64,000 bases of DNA, from contig NZ_JAJATX010000009.1 of assembly GCF_020866965.1 (NCBI RefSeq), forward strand, positions 1 through 64,000, given 5' to 3'. The notes under the pieces are model-generated. The model saw nothing but the letters and a program-made list of their open reading frames with translations, searched no databases and had not been told where the DNA came from. Positions 34,365-43,263 of the stretch are shown piece after piece. A program made the position numbers and the translations under genes. Position 1 is the stretch's first letter, and the number at the start of each line of letters is the position of its first letter. Origin of the DNA: Microvirga roseola. GTDB taxonomy: Bacteria; Pseudomonadota; Alphaproteobacteria; Rhizobiales; Beijerinckiaceae.

Positions 34365-34841
34365 TCACAACTCCTTTTTTAGGATCGACACGTAAGGCTC
34401 GAAGCCGAACTGGCGGTAGGTGCGGTCCGCCCGCTCGTTGGCGACGAGCACGCCGATCATCAGGCGCTTGTGGCCGGCGGCCTTCGTCAGCCGCTCGGCC
34501 TCGGCGAGCAGCATCTGGCCAATGCCGCGACCGCGCCATTCCTCGTGGACGACGAGATCCGTCACCGTGCCGTGACGGCGCACGTCGTCGGACATGTAGG
34601 CGGCGTCCTGGTCGAGGGAGAAGCCCATGGCGCCGACGATGATGCCATTCGCCTCGGCGAGGATGATCCGGCCCTTGCGGGCAGCAAGGCGCTGCATCAG
34701 CTCGTCGTAATAGCCGATCGCCCCGCCATAGTCCCGCCGCCGGTCCTGGGTGAGGTCCGCCTCGAAGACGTTGAGCCGATGGATCAGCTCGATCACCGCG
34801 TCCCGGTCTGCGGGCTGTGCGGAACGCATCGTGATCGCCAT
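34365..34841 (-). CDS. GNAT family N-acetyltransferase
   Basis: A 158-residue acetyltransferase. I use MAITMRSAQPADRDAVIELI, which has GGAG six bases upstream; starts at 34853 and 34886 are in frame. The acetyl-CoA loop is in LVVHEEWRGRGIGQMLLAEA (the R-G-x-G-I-G/A motif A), preceded by GIIVGAMGFSLDQDA (strand 4) and followed by NERADRTYRQFGFEPYVSIL. Substrate unknown. A diverged copy of its last eight codons is at 33734-33760. Confidence 0.88.
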   Translation of the reverse strand: MAITMRSAQPADRDAVIELIHRLNVFEADLTQDRRRDYGGAIGYYDELMQRLAARKGRIILAEANGIIVGAMGFSLDQDAAYMSDDVRRHGTVTDLVVHEEWRGRGIGQMLLAEAERLTKAAGHKRLMIGVLVANERADRTYRQFGFEPYVSILKKEL

Positions 34842-34884
34842 CGTCGTCTCCATGAAATGCCGGAAGAGTGGCCTTTCAACGAAC

Positions 34885-34908
34885 AAGGCCGGTCCTGAGA
34901 CCGGCCTT
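34885..34908. terminator. Hairpin between pntB and the GNAT gene
   Basis: AAGGCCGGTC and GACCGGCCTT form a perfect 10-bp stem with loop CTGA. It lies about 30 bases past the pntB stop on the minus strand, but the following T-tract is poor (GTTCG), so termination may be weak. Confidence 0.65.
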
Positions 34909-34936
34909 ACCGCAGAAATCGTCCGAAACGAAATGG

Positions 34937-36337
34937 TCAGACGAGGTTTTTCAGAATTTCGTCGACCATCTTCTTGGCGTCGCCGAAGAGCATCATCGTG
35001 TTGTCTCGGAAGAAAAGCTCGTTCTCCACGCCCGCATAGCCGGAGCCCATGCCGCGCTTGATGAAGAGCACGGTCTTGGCCTTCTCCACGTCGAGGATCG
35101 GCATGCCGAAGATCGGCGAGTTGGGATCGGTCTTGGCCGCCGGGTTCGTCACGTCGTTGGCGCCGATCACGAAGGCCACGTCGGCCTGGGCGAACTCCCC
35201 GTTGATGTCCTCGAGCTCGAAGACCTCGTCGTAAGGCACGCTCGCTTCCGCCAGCAGCACGTTCATGTGGCCCGGCATGCGGCCCGCCACCGGATGGATG
35301 GCGTACTTCACCTCAACGCCCTCGGCCTTGAGGGTGTCGGCCATCTCGCGCAGCGCATGCTGGGCCTGGGCGACCGCCATGCCGTAGCCCGGGACGATGA
35401 TGACCTTGGCCGCATTCTTCATGATGAAGGCGGCGTCGTCCGCCGAGCCCTGCCTTACGGGCCTCGTCTCGACCGCCCCGCCTGCGGGTCCCGCCGTCTC
35501 GCCGCCGAAGCCGCCGAGGATGACGGAAATGAAGGAGCGGTTCATGCCCTTGCACATGATGTAGGACAGGATCGCGCCCGAGGAGCCGACCAATGCGCCC
35601 GTGATGATGAGCGCAAGGTTGCCGAGGGTGAAGCCGATGCCTGCCGCCGCCCAGCCGGAATAGGAGTTGAGCATCGACACCACGACGGGCATGTCCGCGC
35701 CGCCGATCGGGATGATGAGCGTCACGCCCAGCACGAAGGCCGCCAGCACGATCAACCAGAAGGCCGCATGGCTCTCCGTGCGGATGAAAGCGATGAGCAG
35801 CACGAGCAGCAGGAGCCCGAGGCCCATATTGATGAGGTGCCGGCTCGGCAGCAGGATCGGCTTGCCGGACATGCGGCCGTCGAGCTTCAGGAACGCGATG
35901 ACAGAGCCGGTGAAGGTGATGGCGCCGATGGCCACGCCCAGCGCCATCTCGAAGAGCGAGCCGCCATGGATGGTGCCGACCGCTCCGATGCCGAACGCCT
36001 GCGGCGCATAGAGCGCCCCCGCCGCCACGAGCACCGCGGCCAGGCCCACGAGCGAGTGGAAGGCCGCGACGAGCTGCGGCATGGCCGTCATCGGCACGCG
36101 CTTGGCGATCACCGCGCCGATGCCGCCGCCGATGGCGAGGCCCAGCACCACCAGCGCCCATCCGCCGAAGCCGTTGGGGGGCTGGACGAACAGGGGGGTG
36201 AGGATGGCGATCCCCATGCCGACCATGCCGTAGAGGTTGCCCTGCCGGGACGTGGTGGGATGGGAGAGGCCGCGCAGCGCCAGGATGAACAGGACGCCTG
36301 AGATGAGGTAGAGGATCGAGGCAAGATTGGCCGACAT
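34937..36337 (-). CDS. pntB: NAD(P) transhydrogenase subunit beta
   Basis: A 466-residue PntB: an N-terminal membrane part with about nine helices (YLISGVLFILALRGLSHPTT at the start; AGWAAAGIGFTLGNLALIIT later) and a C-terminal NADP(H)-binding domain (about 290-466). That domain shows VIIVPGYGMAVAQAQHALRE, IHPVAGRMPGHMNVLLAEAS, VAFVIGANDVTNPAA and FIKRGMGSGYAGVENELF. The complex couples proton flow to hydride transfer from NADH to NADP+. It is the last gene of the pntAA-pntAB-pntB operon; its start lies 4 bases after pntAB. Confidence 0.97.
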   Translation of the reverse strand: MSANLASILYLISGVLFILALRGLSHPTTSRQGNLYGMVGMGIAILTPLFVQPPNGFGGWALVVLGLAIGGGIGAVIAKRVPMTAMPQLVAAFHSLVGLAAVLVAAGALYAPQAFGIGAVGTIHGGSLFEMALGVAIGAITFTGSVIAFLKLDGRMSGKPILLPSRHLINMGLGLLLLVLLIAFIRTESHAAFWLIVLAAFVLGVTLIIPIGGADMPVVVSMLNSYSGWAAAGIGFTLGNLALIITGALVGSSGAILSYIMCKGMNRSFISVILGGFGGETAGPAGGAVETRPVRQGSADDAAFIMKNAAKVIIVPGYGMAVAQAQHALREMADTLKAEGVEVKYAIHPVAGRMPGHMNVLLAEASVPYDEVFELEDINGEFAQADVAFVIGANDVTNPAAKTDPNSPIFGMPILDVEKAKTVLFIKRGMGSGYAGVENELFFRDNTMMLFGDAKKMVDEILKNLV

Positions 36338-36341
36338 CGCC

Positions 36342-36794
36342 TCATCCCTTCTTGCGGTACATGGCGAGCATGCGCTGGGTCACCAGGAAGCCGCCGAAGA
36401 TGTTGATGGCCGCGAGGATGAGGCCGATGAAGCCGAGCGCCCTGGCCCAGATCGGCCCCTCCCCGAGGGCGGGCGCCGCGTCGACGCCGACCGCGAGCAG
36501 CGCGCCGACCACGATGACCGAGGAGATGGCGTTGGTGACGGACATCAGCGGCGTGTGCAGCGCCGGGGTCACCTGCCAGACCACGTAATAGCCCACGAAG
36601 ATCGCCAGCACGAAGATGGCCAGGCGAAACACCGTCGGATCCACCACACCATGGGTGACGGTCGACGCGGCCGCCCCGGCCGCGAGCGCCACCTGATCGG
36701 CCAGGATCTGCGCCGTTTCGGCGGCCTGCCGGGCAGCCTCGGCCGCCGCTCGGGCCTGTTCGACGGCCTGCTCGGGCGTGAGTATCGTCGCCAT
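36342..36794 (-). CDS. pntAB: NAD(P) transhydrogenase subunit alpha, part 2
   Basis: A 150-residue protein with an Ala/Gln-rich N-terminal stretch (about 1-40, [18 protein letters not shown]) followed by about four helices: [60 protein letters not shown]. This is the membrane part of the split alpha subunit, as in Rhodospirillum rubrum. I start at [10 protein letters not shown]; the longer frame reads into pntAA. The Ala-rich N-terminus is longer than usual. Confidence 0.93.
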   Translation of the reverse strand: MATILTPEQAVEQARAAAEAARQAAETAQILADQVALAAGAAASTVTHGVVDPTVFRLAIFVLAIFVGYYVVWQVTPALHTPLMSVTNAISSVIVVGALLAVGVDAAPALGEGPIWARALGFIGLILAAINIFGGFLVTQRMLAMYRKKG

Positions 36795-36814
36795 GGTGTC
36801 CCCCCTCTTGAGTT

Positions 36815-37951
36815 CTAGGCCGCCGGCTGGAAGGCCGTGTGGACGATGGCGCCGTCCCGGGTCAGGCAGGTCGCCTTGACGAGTTCGTCGTCCCACTTCA
36901 CGGCCAGGGTCTTGGCTTCCTTGTCGACCAGCGTCTCGACGAAGGCGTAAAGGTTCTTTGCGTAGAGACTGGAGGCGGTGGCGGCGAGACGTCCGGGCAC
37001 ATTGAGGTGGCCCACGATCTTCACGCCGTTATGCTCCACCACTTTGCCGGGCTCCGAGAGCTCGCAATTGCCGCCGCGCTCGACGGCGAGGTCCACGATC
37101 ACCGAACCCGGCTTCATGGCTTCCACCATGGCCTTCGAGATCAGCTTCGGGGCCGGACGGCCGGGGATCAGGGCCGTGGTGACGACGATGTCCTGCTTGG
37201 CGATGTGGGAGGCCACCAGATCGGCCTGCTTGGCCCGGTACTCCGCCGACATTTCCTTGGCGTAGCCGCCCGCGGTCTCGGCCTGCTTGAACTCCTCGTC
37301 CTCCACCGCGATGAACTTGGCGCCGAGGCTTTCCACCTGCTCCTTGGCGGCGGGGCGCACGTCGGTGGCGGTCACCACGCCGCCGAGGCGGCGGGCGGTG
37401 GCGATGGCCTGGAGCCCTGCGACGCCTGCGCCCATGATGAAGATGCGGGCGGCCGGCACGGTGCCGGCGGCGGTCATCATCATGGGAATGGCGCGGCCGT
37501 AGTCGGCCGAAGCGTCGATCACGGCGCGATAGCCGGCGAGGTTGGCCTGGGAGGAGAGCACGTCCATCACCTGGGCGCGGGTGATGCGCGGCATCAGCTC
37601 CATGGCGATGGCGGAGACCTGCGCCTCGGCCAGGCTCTGGAGGGCTGCCTCCTGGCCGTAGGGGTCCATGATGGCGACGAGGATCGCGCCGGGCTTGACG
37701 CCCTTGAGCTCCGCGGCCGCCGGGCGGCGGACCTTGAGGACGATGTCCGCGTCCTGCAGGGCATCCTTGGCCGTCCTGGCGACCGTCGCGCCCGCGGCCT
37801 CGAATTCGGCATCGGCGAAGCCGGCCTTGGCCCCGGCCCCGGCCTGGACGGTCACGTCCGCGCCGAGGCTTTTATACTTCTTGACCGTCTCGGGCGTGGC
37901 GGAAACGCGTGTCTCCGCTCCATCGGTTTCGGAGAGAACGGCGATCCGCAT
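36815..37951 (-). CDS. pntAA: NAD(P) transhydrogenase subunit alpha, part 1
   Basis: A 378-residue NAD(H)-binding domain I protein: [20 protein letters not shown] at the start (as in AlaDH/PntA), [40 protein letters not shown], and the nucleotide fold [20 protein letters not shown], with [20 protein letters not shown] later. It passes hydride from NADH to NADP+ held by PntB. First gene of the operon; pntAB begins 20 bases downstream. Confidence 0.96.
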   Translation of the reverse strand: MRIAVLSETDGAETRVSATPETVKKYKSLGADVTVQAGAGAKAGFADAEFEAAGATVARTAKDALQDADIVLKVRRPAAAELKGVKPGAILVAIMDPYGQEAALQSLAEAQVSAIAMELMPRITRAQVMDVLSSQANLAGYRAVIDASADYGRAIPMMMTAAGTVPAARIFIMGAGVAGLQAIATARRLGGVVTATDVRPAAKEQVESLGAKFIAVEDEEFKQAETAGGYAKEMSAEYRAKQADLVASHIAKQDIVVTTALIPGRPAPKLISKAMVEAMKPGSVIVDLAVERGGNCELSEPGKVVEHNGVKIVGHLNVPGRLAATASSLYAKNLYAFVETLVDKEAKTLAVKWDDELVKATCLTRDGAIVHTAFQPAA

Positions 37952-37994
37952 ATGAGCCCCCAGTCTGTCAGACGGACGTTTTCAGGTCCTTATG

Positions 37995-38288
37995 TCAGTA
38001 GAAGAAGAGCGCCAGAAGGAGGAAAATCCCCACCACCGCCGGGGCGCGAACGCCGATGGACGGGGCAAGGGCGCCCACGGCGCCGGCGGCAAGCGACAGG
38101 ATGACGCCGAAAATGGCGGTCAACCAGGCATGGTGGATGCCACCCACGGCCAGCGCGAGGACGTGGCAGACGACGACGGCGGTTGCAATTTCAGCGAACC
38201 GGATGAAGCCCTGGTAGGTGGCTTCATGGGTCGGTCCGTCCATATCCGGACTATAGCCCCCGTGCGGCGCGTGTTTTGTATCGGCCAT
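37995..38288 (-). CDS. aa3-type cytochrome c oxidase subunit IV-like protein
   Basis: A 97-residue membrane protein. After a His-rich cytoplasmic leader (MADTKHAPHGGYSPDMDGPT), the block HEATYQGFIRFAEIATAVVV matches the bacterial aa3-type CoxIV family (H-x-x-T-Y-x-G-F-I). Unlike the usual 40-50 residue single-helix form, it continues with two more hydrophobic helices (IHHAWLTAIFGVILSLAAGA; APAVVGIFLLLALFFY). The same plan occurs in alphaproteobacteria next to pnt genes. Role in the oxidase is inferred. Confidence 0.75.
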   Translation of the reverse strand: MADTKHAPHGGYSPDMDGPTHEATYQGFIRFAEIATAVVVCHVLALAVGGIHHAWLTAIFGVILSLAAGAVGALAPSIGVRAPAVVGIFLLLALFFY

Positions 38289-38405
38289 GATTCAAAATGC
38301 CCTGTTTAGCAACGGTTCTTAATTGCTGCGTTTACCGCATGCGGTGAGGAGCCGCAATCGTTGGAATGATTGTAATGGAAAGTTTATCCGCCAAACGCCA
38401 AGTTA

Positions 38406-39623
38406 TCATCTTATTCCCAGAAATTCCCGCCATTGCGGCAGGCAGACGGTCTCGTAATCGTAGCGCTCGACCGCGATGCGGCGGGCCTCCTTCGCCATGG
38501 CGGCCGATTTCTCCTTTTCCATCAAGGTCTCGCGCACCCGTTCGGCCAGCGCCTTCTCGTCGAAGAAGGGAAAGAGGCGGCCGTTGACCCCATCCTGGAT
38601 GATCTCGCGCACCGGCGCGGTGTCGGAGGCCACGATCCGGCATTCGAGCGCCATGGACTCGATGGAGGACCAGGAGAGGACGAAGGGATAAGTCATGTAG
38701 ATGTGGGCGGAGGAGACCTGCAGCACCCGCACGAACTTGTCGTAGGCCAGGTTGCCCACGAAATGGACCCGCGACCAGTCCACCGGGCGCTCGATCCGGG
38801 ACTTGAAGACGTCGAACCAGGTCTGACCGTCGGGGGCGGCATCGGAATAGCTGGTCTTCTTGCCGCCGATGATGATCACCTGGAGCTCGGGATCGATGTC
38901 GAGCAGGTAGGGCAGGCTCCGGAACACGATGTGCGCGCCGCGCATGGGCTCGATGTTGCGGGTCACGTAGGTGACGACGGGCTTGCCCCGGTTCAGCTTG
39001 GGGCCGCTCTGGCCGATCTGGAGGCGGGCCTCCGGATCCGGCTTCAGGTTCTTCGTGTCGATCCCGTCATGGATGACGGCGATCCGGTCGTGCAGATAGG
39101 CCGGGAAGGTGTCCCGCTGGAAGCGCGTGGGCGCAACGGCGAGATCCGCGGCGTCGAGCGCACCGAGCTGCATGGCGTTCTTGGCGCGAAGGCGCCAGAT
39201 CACCTCCTCGTTCACGGTCGGGAATTCGGGGTCGAACCCGACATCCTGCCCCTCGGATGCGTAATAATACTCGAAATAGGCCACATGACGGGCCTTCGGC
39301 CAGATGTCCTTGAGAAACAGGTTCTCGCCCCAGCCGGTATTGACCACGACCACGTCCGGCTCGAAGCCCTGGCTCGCCAGCTCCTTCGCCTTCTGCGCGA
39401 CGCCATAGGCCCGGCGCAGGCGGGGAATGACAGGGGAAAAGCGGAACTTGTAGGGCTGGTCGTCCGGACCCGGAACCGGCTGATAGGAATAGTACTTCAC
39501 GCCGGGAATGGCGCAGGACTTCACCGTTCCCAGGCCGACCACCTCGTGGCCCTCGGCCACGAAGCTCTTCGACAGACGCAGGAACTGGCCCGGAAAATTC
39601 TGGTGGACGAAAGCAATCTTCAT
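38406..39623 (-). CDS. GT4-type glycosyltransferase
   Basis: A 405-residue GT-B glycosyltransferase. The N-terminal half begins KIAFVHQNFPGQFLRLSKSF, and the C-terminal half has VTYVTRNIEPMRGAHIVFRS, QVIIIGGKKTSYSDAAPDGQ, VHFVGNLAYDKFVRVLQVSS and the nucleotide-sugar site SWSSIESMALECRIVASDTA (E-x7-E). It transfers an activated sugar in envelope or exopolysaccharide assembly; donor and acceptor unknown. Monocistronic, about 58 bases before the ABC1 gene's stop on the minus strand. Confidence 0.88.
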   Translation of the reverse strand: MKIAFVHQNFPGQFLRLSKSFVAEGHEVVGLGTVKSCAIPGVKYYSYQPVPGPDDQPYKFRFSPVIPRLRRAYGVAQKAKELASQGFEPDVVVVNTGWGENLFLKDIWPKARHVAYFEYYYASEGQDVGFDPEFPTVNEEVIWRLRAKNAMQLGALDAADLAVAPTRFQRDTFPAYLHDRIAVIHDGIDTKNLKPDPEARLQIGQSGPKLNRGKPVVTYVTRNIEPMRGAHIVFRSLPYLLDIDPELQVIIIGGKKTSYSDAAPDGQTWFDVFKSRIERPVDWSRVHFVGNLAYDKFVRVLQVSSAHIYMTYPFVLSWSSIESMALECRIVASDTAPVREIIQDGVNGRLFPFFDEKALAERVRETLMEKEKSAAMAKEARRIAVERYDYETVCLPQWREFLGIR

Positions 39624-39681
39624 CGGCTGCCCCTCTGACGCGGTAAGGCTCTAAAGCCGGGCCGCAAAGGATGCAACCGCG

Positions 39682-41049
39682 TTACAGGGGCCGAGGCAGG
39701 CCCGCCGCAGACAGCACCTCCGCCTGCCTCTGCGCCAGATTCTCCAGCGAGAAGCGCGCGATCTCGTCCTCGAAGAGCCGGTGATAGTTCAGCTCGGCCT
39801 TGAGGTGCAGGAAGACCGCCCCGAGACCGACGGCGGCGCGGTCCATGAAGACGAATTCGCGCGGTACGGTGACGGGCCCCTTCTCCTTGAGCGCCTTGTG
39901 GACCTCGAAGGCCTGGCGGCGTCCGTATTCGCCAGGCTTCACCCCGTCCGCCACGGTGCGGACGCGGTCGTCGAGGAGCGGCCCGTAGATAAACGAGGCC
40001 CAGATATTCAAGATGTCGATCAGCTCGTTCGAGAGATTCTTGAAGCCCCAGGTCTCGTAGGCATGGACGATGCGGGCGCGGTCGCCGGTCTGGAGCCCGC
40101 GATAGAGGTCGACGACGCCGCCCACGAAACGGGGATGGAAGATGCGGATGCAGCCGTAGTCGAGAAGGTTGATCCCCCTCGCCTCCCCGTTCTCGGAGAA
40201 GACGGTGTAATTGCCCAGGTGGGGATCGCCGTGGATCACGGCCGCATGGCTGAAGGGATGCCACCACGCCTTGAACATGGCCACGGCCAGCCGGTTGCGG
40301 ATCTCTACGGGACTTTCCGTGAACTGGAGAATCTTCTCACCCTCCAGCCAGCTCAGGGAGAGAAGCCGCCTGGTGGACAGTTCCGGATGGACTTTCGGCA
40401 CGCGCACTTCGTCGATGCCCTCGAGGGTCCTTGCGTAGAGCGCGGCATGCTTGGCCTCGCGCTCGTAATCGAGCTCCTCCCGCACCCGCTCGCCGATTTC
40501 CTTCGAGATCTCGCGGGTATCAATGACGGGATCCATGCGGCGGTGGAGCGCGAAGACGAACTCGAGCTGGCCCAGATCCGCCTCCACGGCGGACTGCATG
40601 TCGGGATATTGCAGCTTGCAGGCGAGGGGCTCACCCTCCTTCGTGGCCGCCCGGTGGACCTGGCCGAGGGACGCCGCCGCGGCGGGCGCGAGGTCGAACG
40701 AGCCGAAGCGGCTCTGCCAGTTCGGTCCGAGCTCCGCCTGCATCCGCCGCTTGACGAAGGCCGCACCCATGGGCGGCGCTTCGCTCTGCAGCTTCTGCAG
40801 TTCGGCGGCATATTCCGGCGGGATGAGATCGGGGATGGTGGCGAGCAGCTGCGCCACCTTCATGATCGGGCCCTTCAAGCCGCCGAGCGCCTGCGCCAGC
40901 GCCGCCGCATTGGAGGAGTCGCGCCCGCTCACGCCCATGAGGCGCGCGCCGGCCATGCGCGCCGCAACGCCGCCCATATTGGCCCCCACGCGGGCATAAC
41001 GGGCGGCCCGGGCGGAAAAGCGGTTGGCTTCGTTATCCCTATCGGCCAT
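39682..41049 (-). CDS. ABC1/AarF/UbiB-like atypical kinase
   Basis: A 455-residue member of the ABC1/UbiB protein-kinase-like family. I start at MADRDNEANRFSARAARYAR; a much longer frame is non-coding. Visible: the signature helix GGLKGPIMKVAQLLATIPDL (K-x-x-Q as in KxGQ), the A-rich nucleotide loop APAAAASLGQVHRAATKEGE, LACKLQYPDM, the catalytic loop IHGDPHLGNYTVF, and the metal LLDYGCIRIF in place of DFG. UbiB proteins support ubiquinone biosynthesis with ATPase rather than kinase activity; this subgroup may differ. Confidence 0.88.
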   Translation of the reverse strand: MADRDNEANRFSARAARYARVGANMGGVAARMAGARLMGVSGRDSSNAAALAQALGGLKGPIMKVAQLLATIPDLIPPEYAAELQKLQSEAPPMGAAFVKRRMQAELGPNWQSRFGSFDLAPAAAASLGQVHRAATKEGEPLACKLQYPDMQSAVEADLGQLEFVFALHRRMDPVIDTREISKEIGERVREELDYEREAKHAALYARTLEGIDEVRVPKVHPELSTRRLLSLSWLEGEKILQFTESPVEIRNRLAVAMFKAWWHPFSHAAVIHGDPHLGNYTVFSENGEARGINLLDYGCIRIFHPRFVGGVVDLYRGLQTGDRARIVHAYETWGFKNLSNELIDILNIWASFIYGPLLDDRVRTVADGVKPGEYGRRQAFEVHKALKEKGPVTVPREFVFMDRAAVGLGAVFLHLKAELNYHRLFEDEIARFSLENLAQRQAEVLSAAGLPRPL

Positions 41050-41141
41050 GGCGGAGGTGCTTTCCGGTAATCTCGACGGCTGACTCGGCTCTGATGCGGA
41101 CGCGGCGCGTTGCTGCGTCCGAAGGTCTTGAAACCCCGCGA

Positions 41142-43001
41142 TCAGGCAGCCCGTTCCATGGCCTCCAGTTCGCCGATCAGCTTCTCGATCATCGACAGCC
41201 CGATCTGCCAGAAGGACGGATCGCGGGCATCGAGACCGAAGGGCGCGAGCAGCTCCGAGTAATGCTTCGTGCCGCCCGCGGACAGCAGCGCAAAATAGCG
41301 GTCCACGAAGCCCTCGTTCGAGCGTTCGTAAACGCCGTAGAGCGAGTTCACGAGGCAGTCGCCGAAGGCATAGGCATAGACGTAGAACGGCGAATGGACG
41401 AAGTGCGGGATGTAGGTCCAAAAGGATTCATAGCCCGGACCCAGTCGGATCGCAGGGCCGAGGGATTCATCCTGCACCGACATCCAGAGTTCGCAGAGCT
41501 TGTCCGATGTCAGCTCGCCATTGCGGCGCTCCAGATGCACCTTGCGCTCGAAGGAGTAGAACGCGATCTGGCGCACCACCGTGTTGAGCATGTCCTCGAC
41601 CTTGGCGGCGAGCATGGCTTTGCGCTGCACCGGATCGGTGGTCTGGTCGAGCAGGCGGCGGAAGGTGAGCATCTCGCCGAAGACGGATGCCGTTTCGGCG
41701 AGTGTCAGCGGCGTCGGCGCCATGAGCGCGCCATTCGGCGCAGCGAGCACCTGATGCACGCCATGGCCGAGTTCGTGCGCGAGCGTCATCACATCCCGCG
41801 GCTTGCCCTGGTAGTTCAGCAGCACGTAGGGATGCGCCGAGGGCACCGTCGGATGGGCGAAGGCGCCCGGCGCCTTCCCGGGACGCGTGGGCGCGTCGAT
41901 CCAGCTCTCGTCGAAGAAGCGTCGCGCGATATCGGCCATGCGGGGCGAGAAGGCTGAATAGGCCGTGAGGACCGTCTCCTTCGCATCGTCCCAGCGGATC
42001 GTGCGCTGCTCGACCTTCGGCAGGGGCGCATTGCGGTCCCAGTGGTCGAGCTGGTCCTTGCCGAACCATTTCGCCTTGAGGGCATAGTAGCGGTGCGACA
42101 GACGCGGATAGGCGTCGCGCACGGCGGCCACCAGCGCATCCACCACCTCGCGCTCGACGCGGTTCGCCAGATGGCGGGCATCGGCGACATCCTCGAAACC
42201 GCGCCAGCGGTCGGAGATTTCCTTGTCCTTCGCCAGCGTGTTGGTGATGAGCGTGAAGATGCGAAGATTGGCCTTGAAGGTCTTTGCCAGCGCATCGGAC
42301 GCATCCTTGCGCACGGTCTCGTCCGGATCCTGGAGCTTGTTCAGGGTCGGCTCGATGGGCAGCTCCTCGCCGCGCACGGTGAAGCGCAGGGAAGCGATGG
42401 TCTCGTCGAACAGGCGGTTCCAAGCGGAGCGCCCGGTGACGGATTTCTCATGGAAGAGCTGCTCGATCCGGTCGTCGAGCTGGAACGGCTTATCCTTGCG
42501 CAGGTCCTCGATCCACGGACGGTAATGGGCGAGCGGCCCCTCACGCATCGCCCTGTCCATGATCTCGTCGTCAATGCGGTTGAGCTCGAGCCCGAAGAAG
42601 ATAAGCTCGCTCGACGCCGCCGTCATGCGCTCCTGCGTGTCCCCGTAGAACTTCGCACGGGCCGGGTCGGTGGTGTCGCCGGAATAGACGAGGCCGGCAT
42701 AGGACATGATGCGCCCGAGCAGATCCTCCAGCGCCTCGAAATGCTTGACCGCCTCGCTCAGGGCTTCGGACGGATTGCCGCCCCGCGCCATCTCGTCGAG
42801 CCTGCCCCGGTAGGCTTGCGCAAAAGCCTTGCACTCCGCCTCGGCCTTGGCGAGGTCGCTCCTGAAAGCCTCGCTGTCCATGCCGGGATAAAGGTGGGAC
42901 AGGTTCCATTCGGGCAGGAGGCCGAGATCGGCCTGCGCCGCCCCTGCGGATGAGAGGTTGTGCACGGGGGAGACTTTCTGGAGGTTCGTGGGACTGGACA
43001 T
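41142..43001 (-). CDS. pepF: M3 family oligoendopeptidase F
   Basis: A 619-residue zinc peptidase. The metal site MTLAHELGHGVHQVLAAPNG gives HExxH near residue 420; the third ligand Glu lies in TLAETASVFGEMLTFRRLLD. The N-terminal half is helical (WNLSHLYPGMDSEAFRSDLA, LEDLLGRIMSYAGLVYSGDT). PepF degrades short oligopeptides in the cytoplasm. I use the ATG at 43001; a GTG 33 bases upstream is possible. No Shine-Dalgarno is obvious. Divergent from the L,D-transpeptidase gene. Confidence 0.94.
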   Translation of the reverse strand: MSSPTNLQKVSPVHNLSSAGAAQADLGLLPEWNLSHLYPGMDSEAFRSDLAKAEAECKAFAQAYRGRLDEMARGGNPSEALSEAVKHFEALEDLLGRIMSYAGLVYSGDTTDPARAKFYGDTQERMTAASSELIFFGLELNRIDDEIMDRAMREGPLAHYRPWIEDLRKDKPFQLDDRIEQLFHEKSVTGRSAWNRLFDETIASLRFTVRGEELPIEPTLNKLQDPDETVRKDASDALAKTFKANLRIFTLITNTLAKDKEISDRWRGFEDVADARHLANRVEREVVDALVAAVRDAYPRLSHRYYALKAKWFGKDQLDHWDRNAPLPKVEQRTIRWDDAKETVLTAYSAFSPRMADIARRFFDESWIDAPTRPGKAPGAFAHPTVPSAHPYVLLNYQGKPRDVMTLAHELGHGVHQVLAAPNGALMAPTPLTLAETASVFGEMLTFRRLLDQTTDPVQRKAMLAAKVEDMLNTVVRQIAFYSFERKVHLERRNGELTSDKLCELWMSVQDESLGPAIRLGPGYESFWTYIPHFVHSPFYVYAYAFGDCLVNSLYGVYERSNEGFVDRYFALLSAGGTKHYSELLAPFGLDARDPSFWQIGLSMIEKLIGELEAMERAA

Positions 43002-43263
43002 CGTCGGAACGAAGTTCGAGGGCGGTGTGAACACATATTGGCGTTTCGCCCTTCCGGATCAACCCGGACCGGGCCGCGGCCAAGCCTGCGGCAACGACAG
43101 CAGGAGCTTTTACCGAAAATTGAAGGAACTTGGCTTATAGCATGCAGCCGATTTGCGCCCTCGCGCGTTAAGCGTGGCAAGGGGTGCGCCTGCACACTGA
43201 CGAAATTCATTTGAGTGGAGAGGATTCCGGTCCTCCATCCCATTGCGACGAGGAAGGCGAGCC

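Noticed and set aside
38308..38335. CtrA-like pair TTAG...TTAA downstream of the CoxIV-like gene region
   Set aside because: The spacing is 9, not 7, bases.
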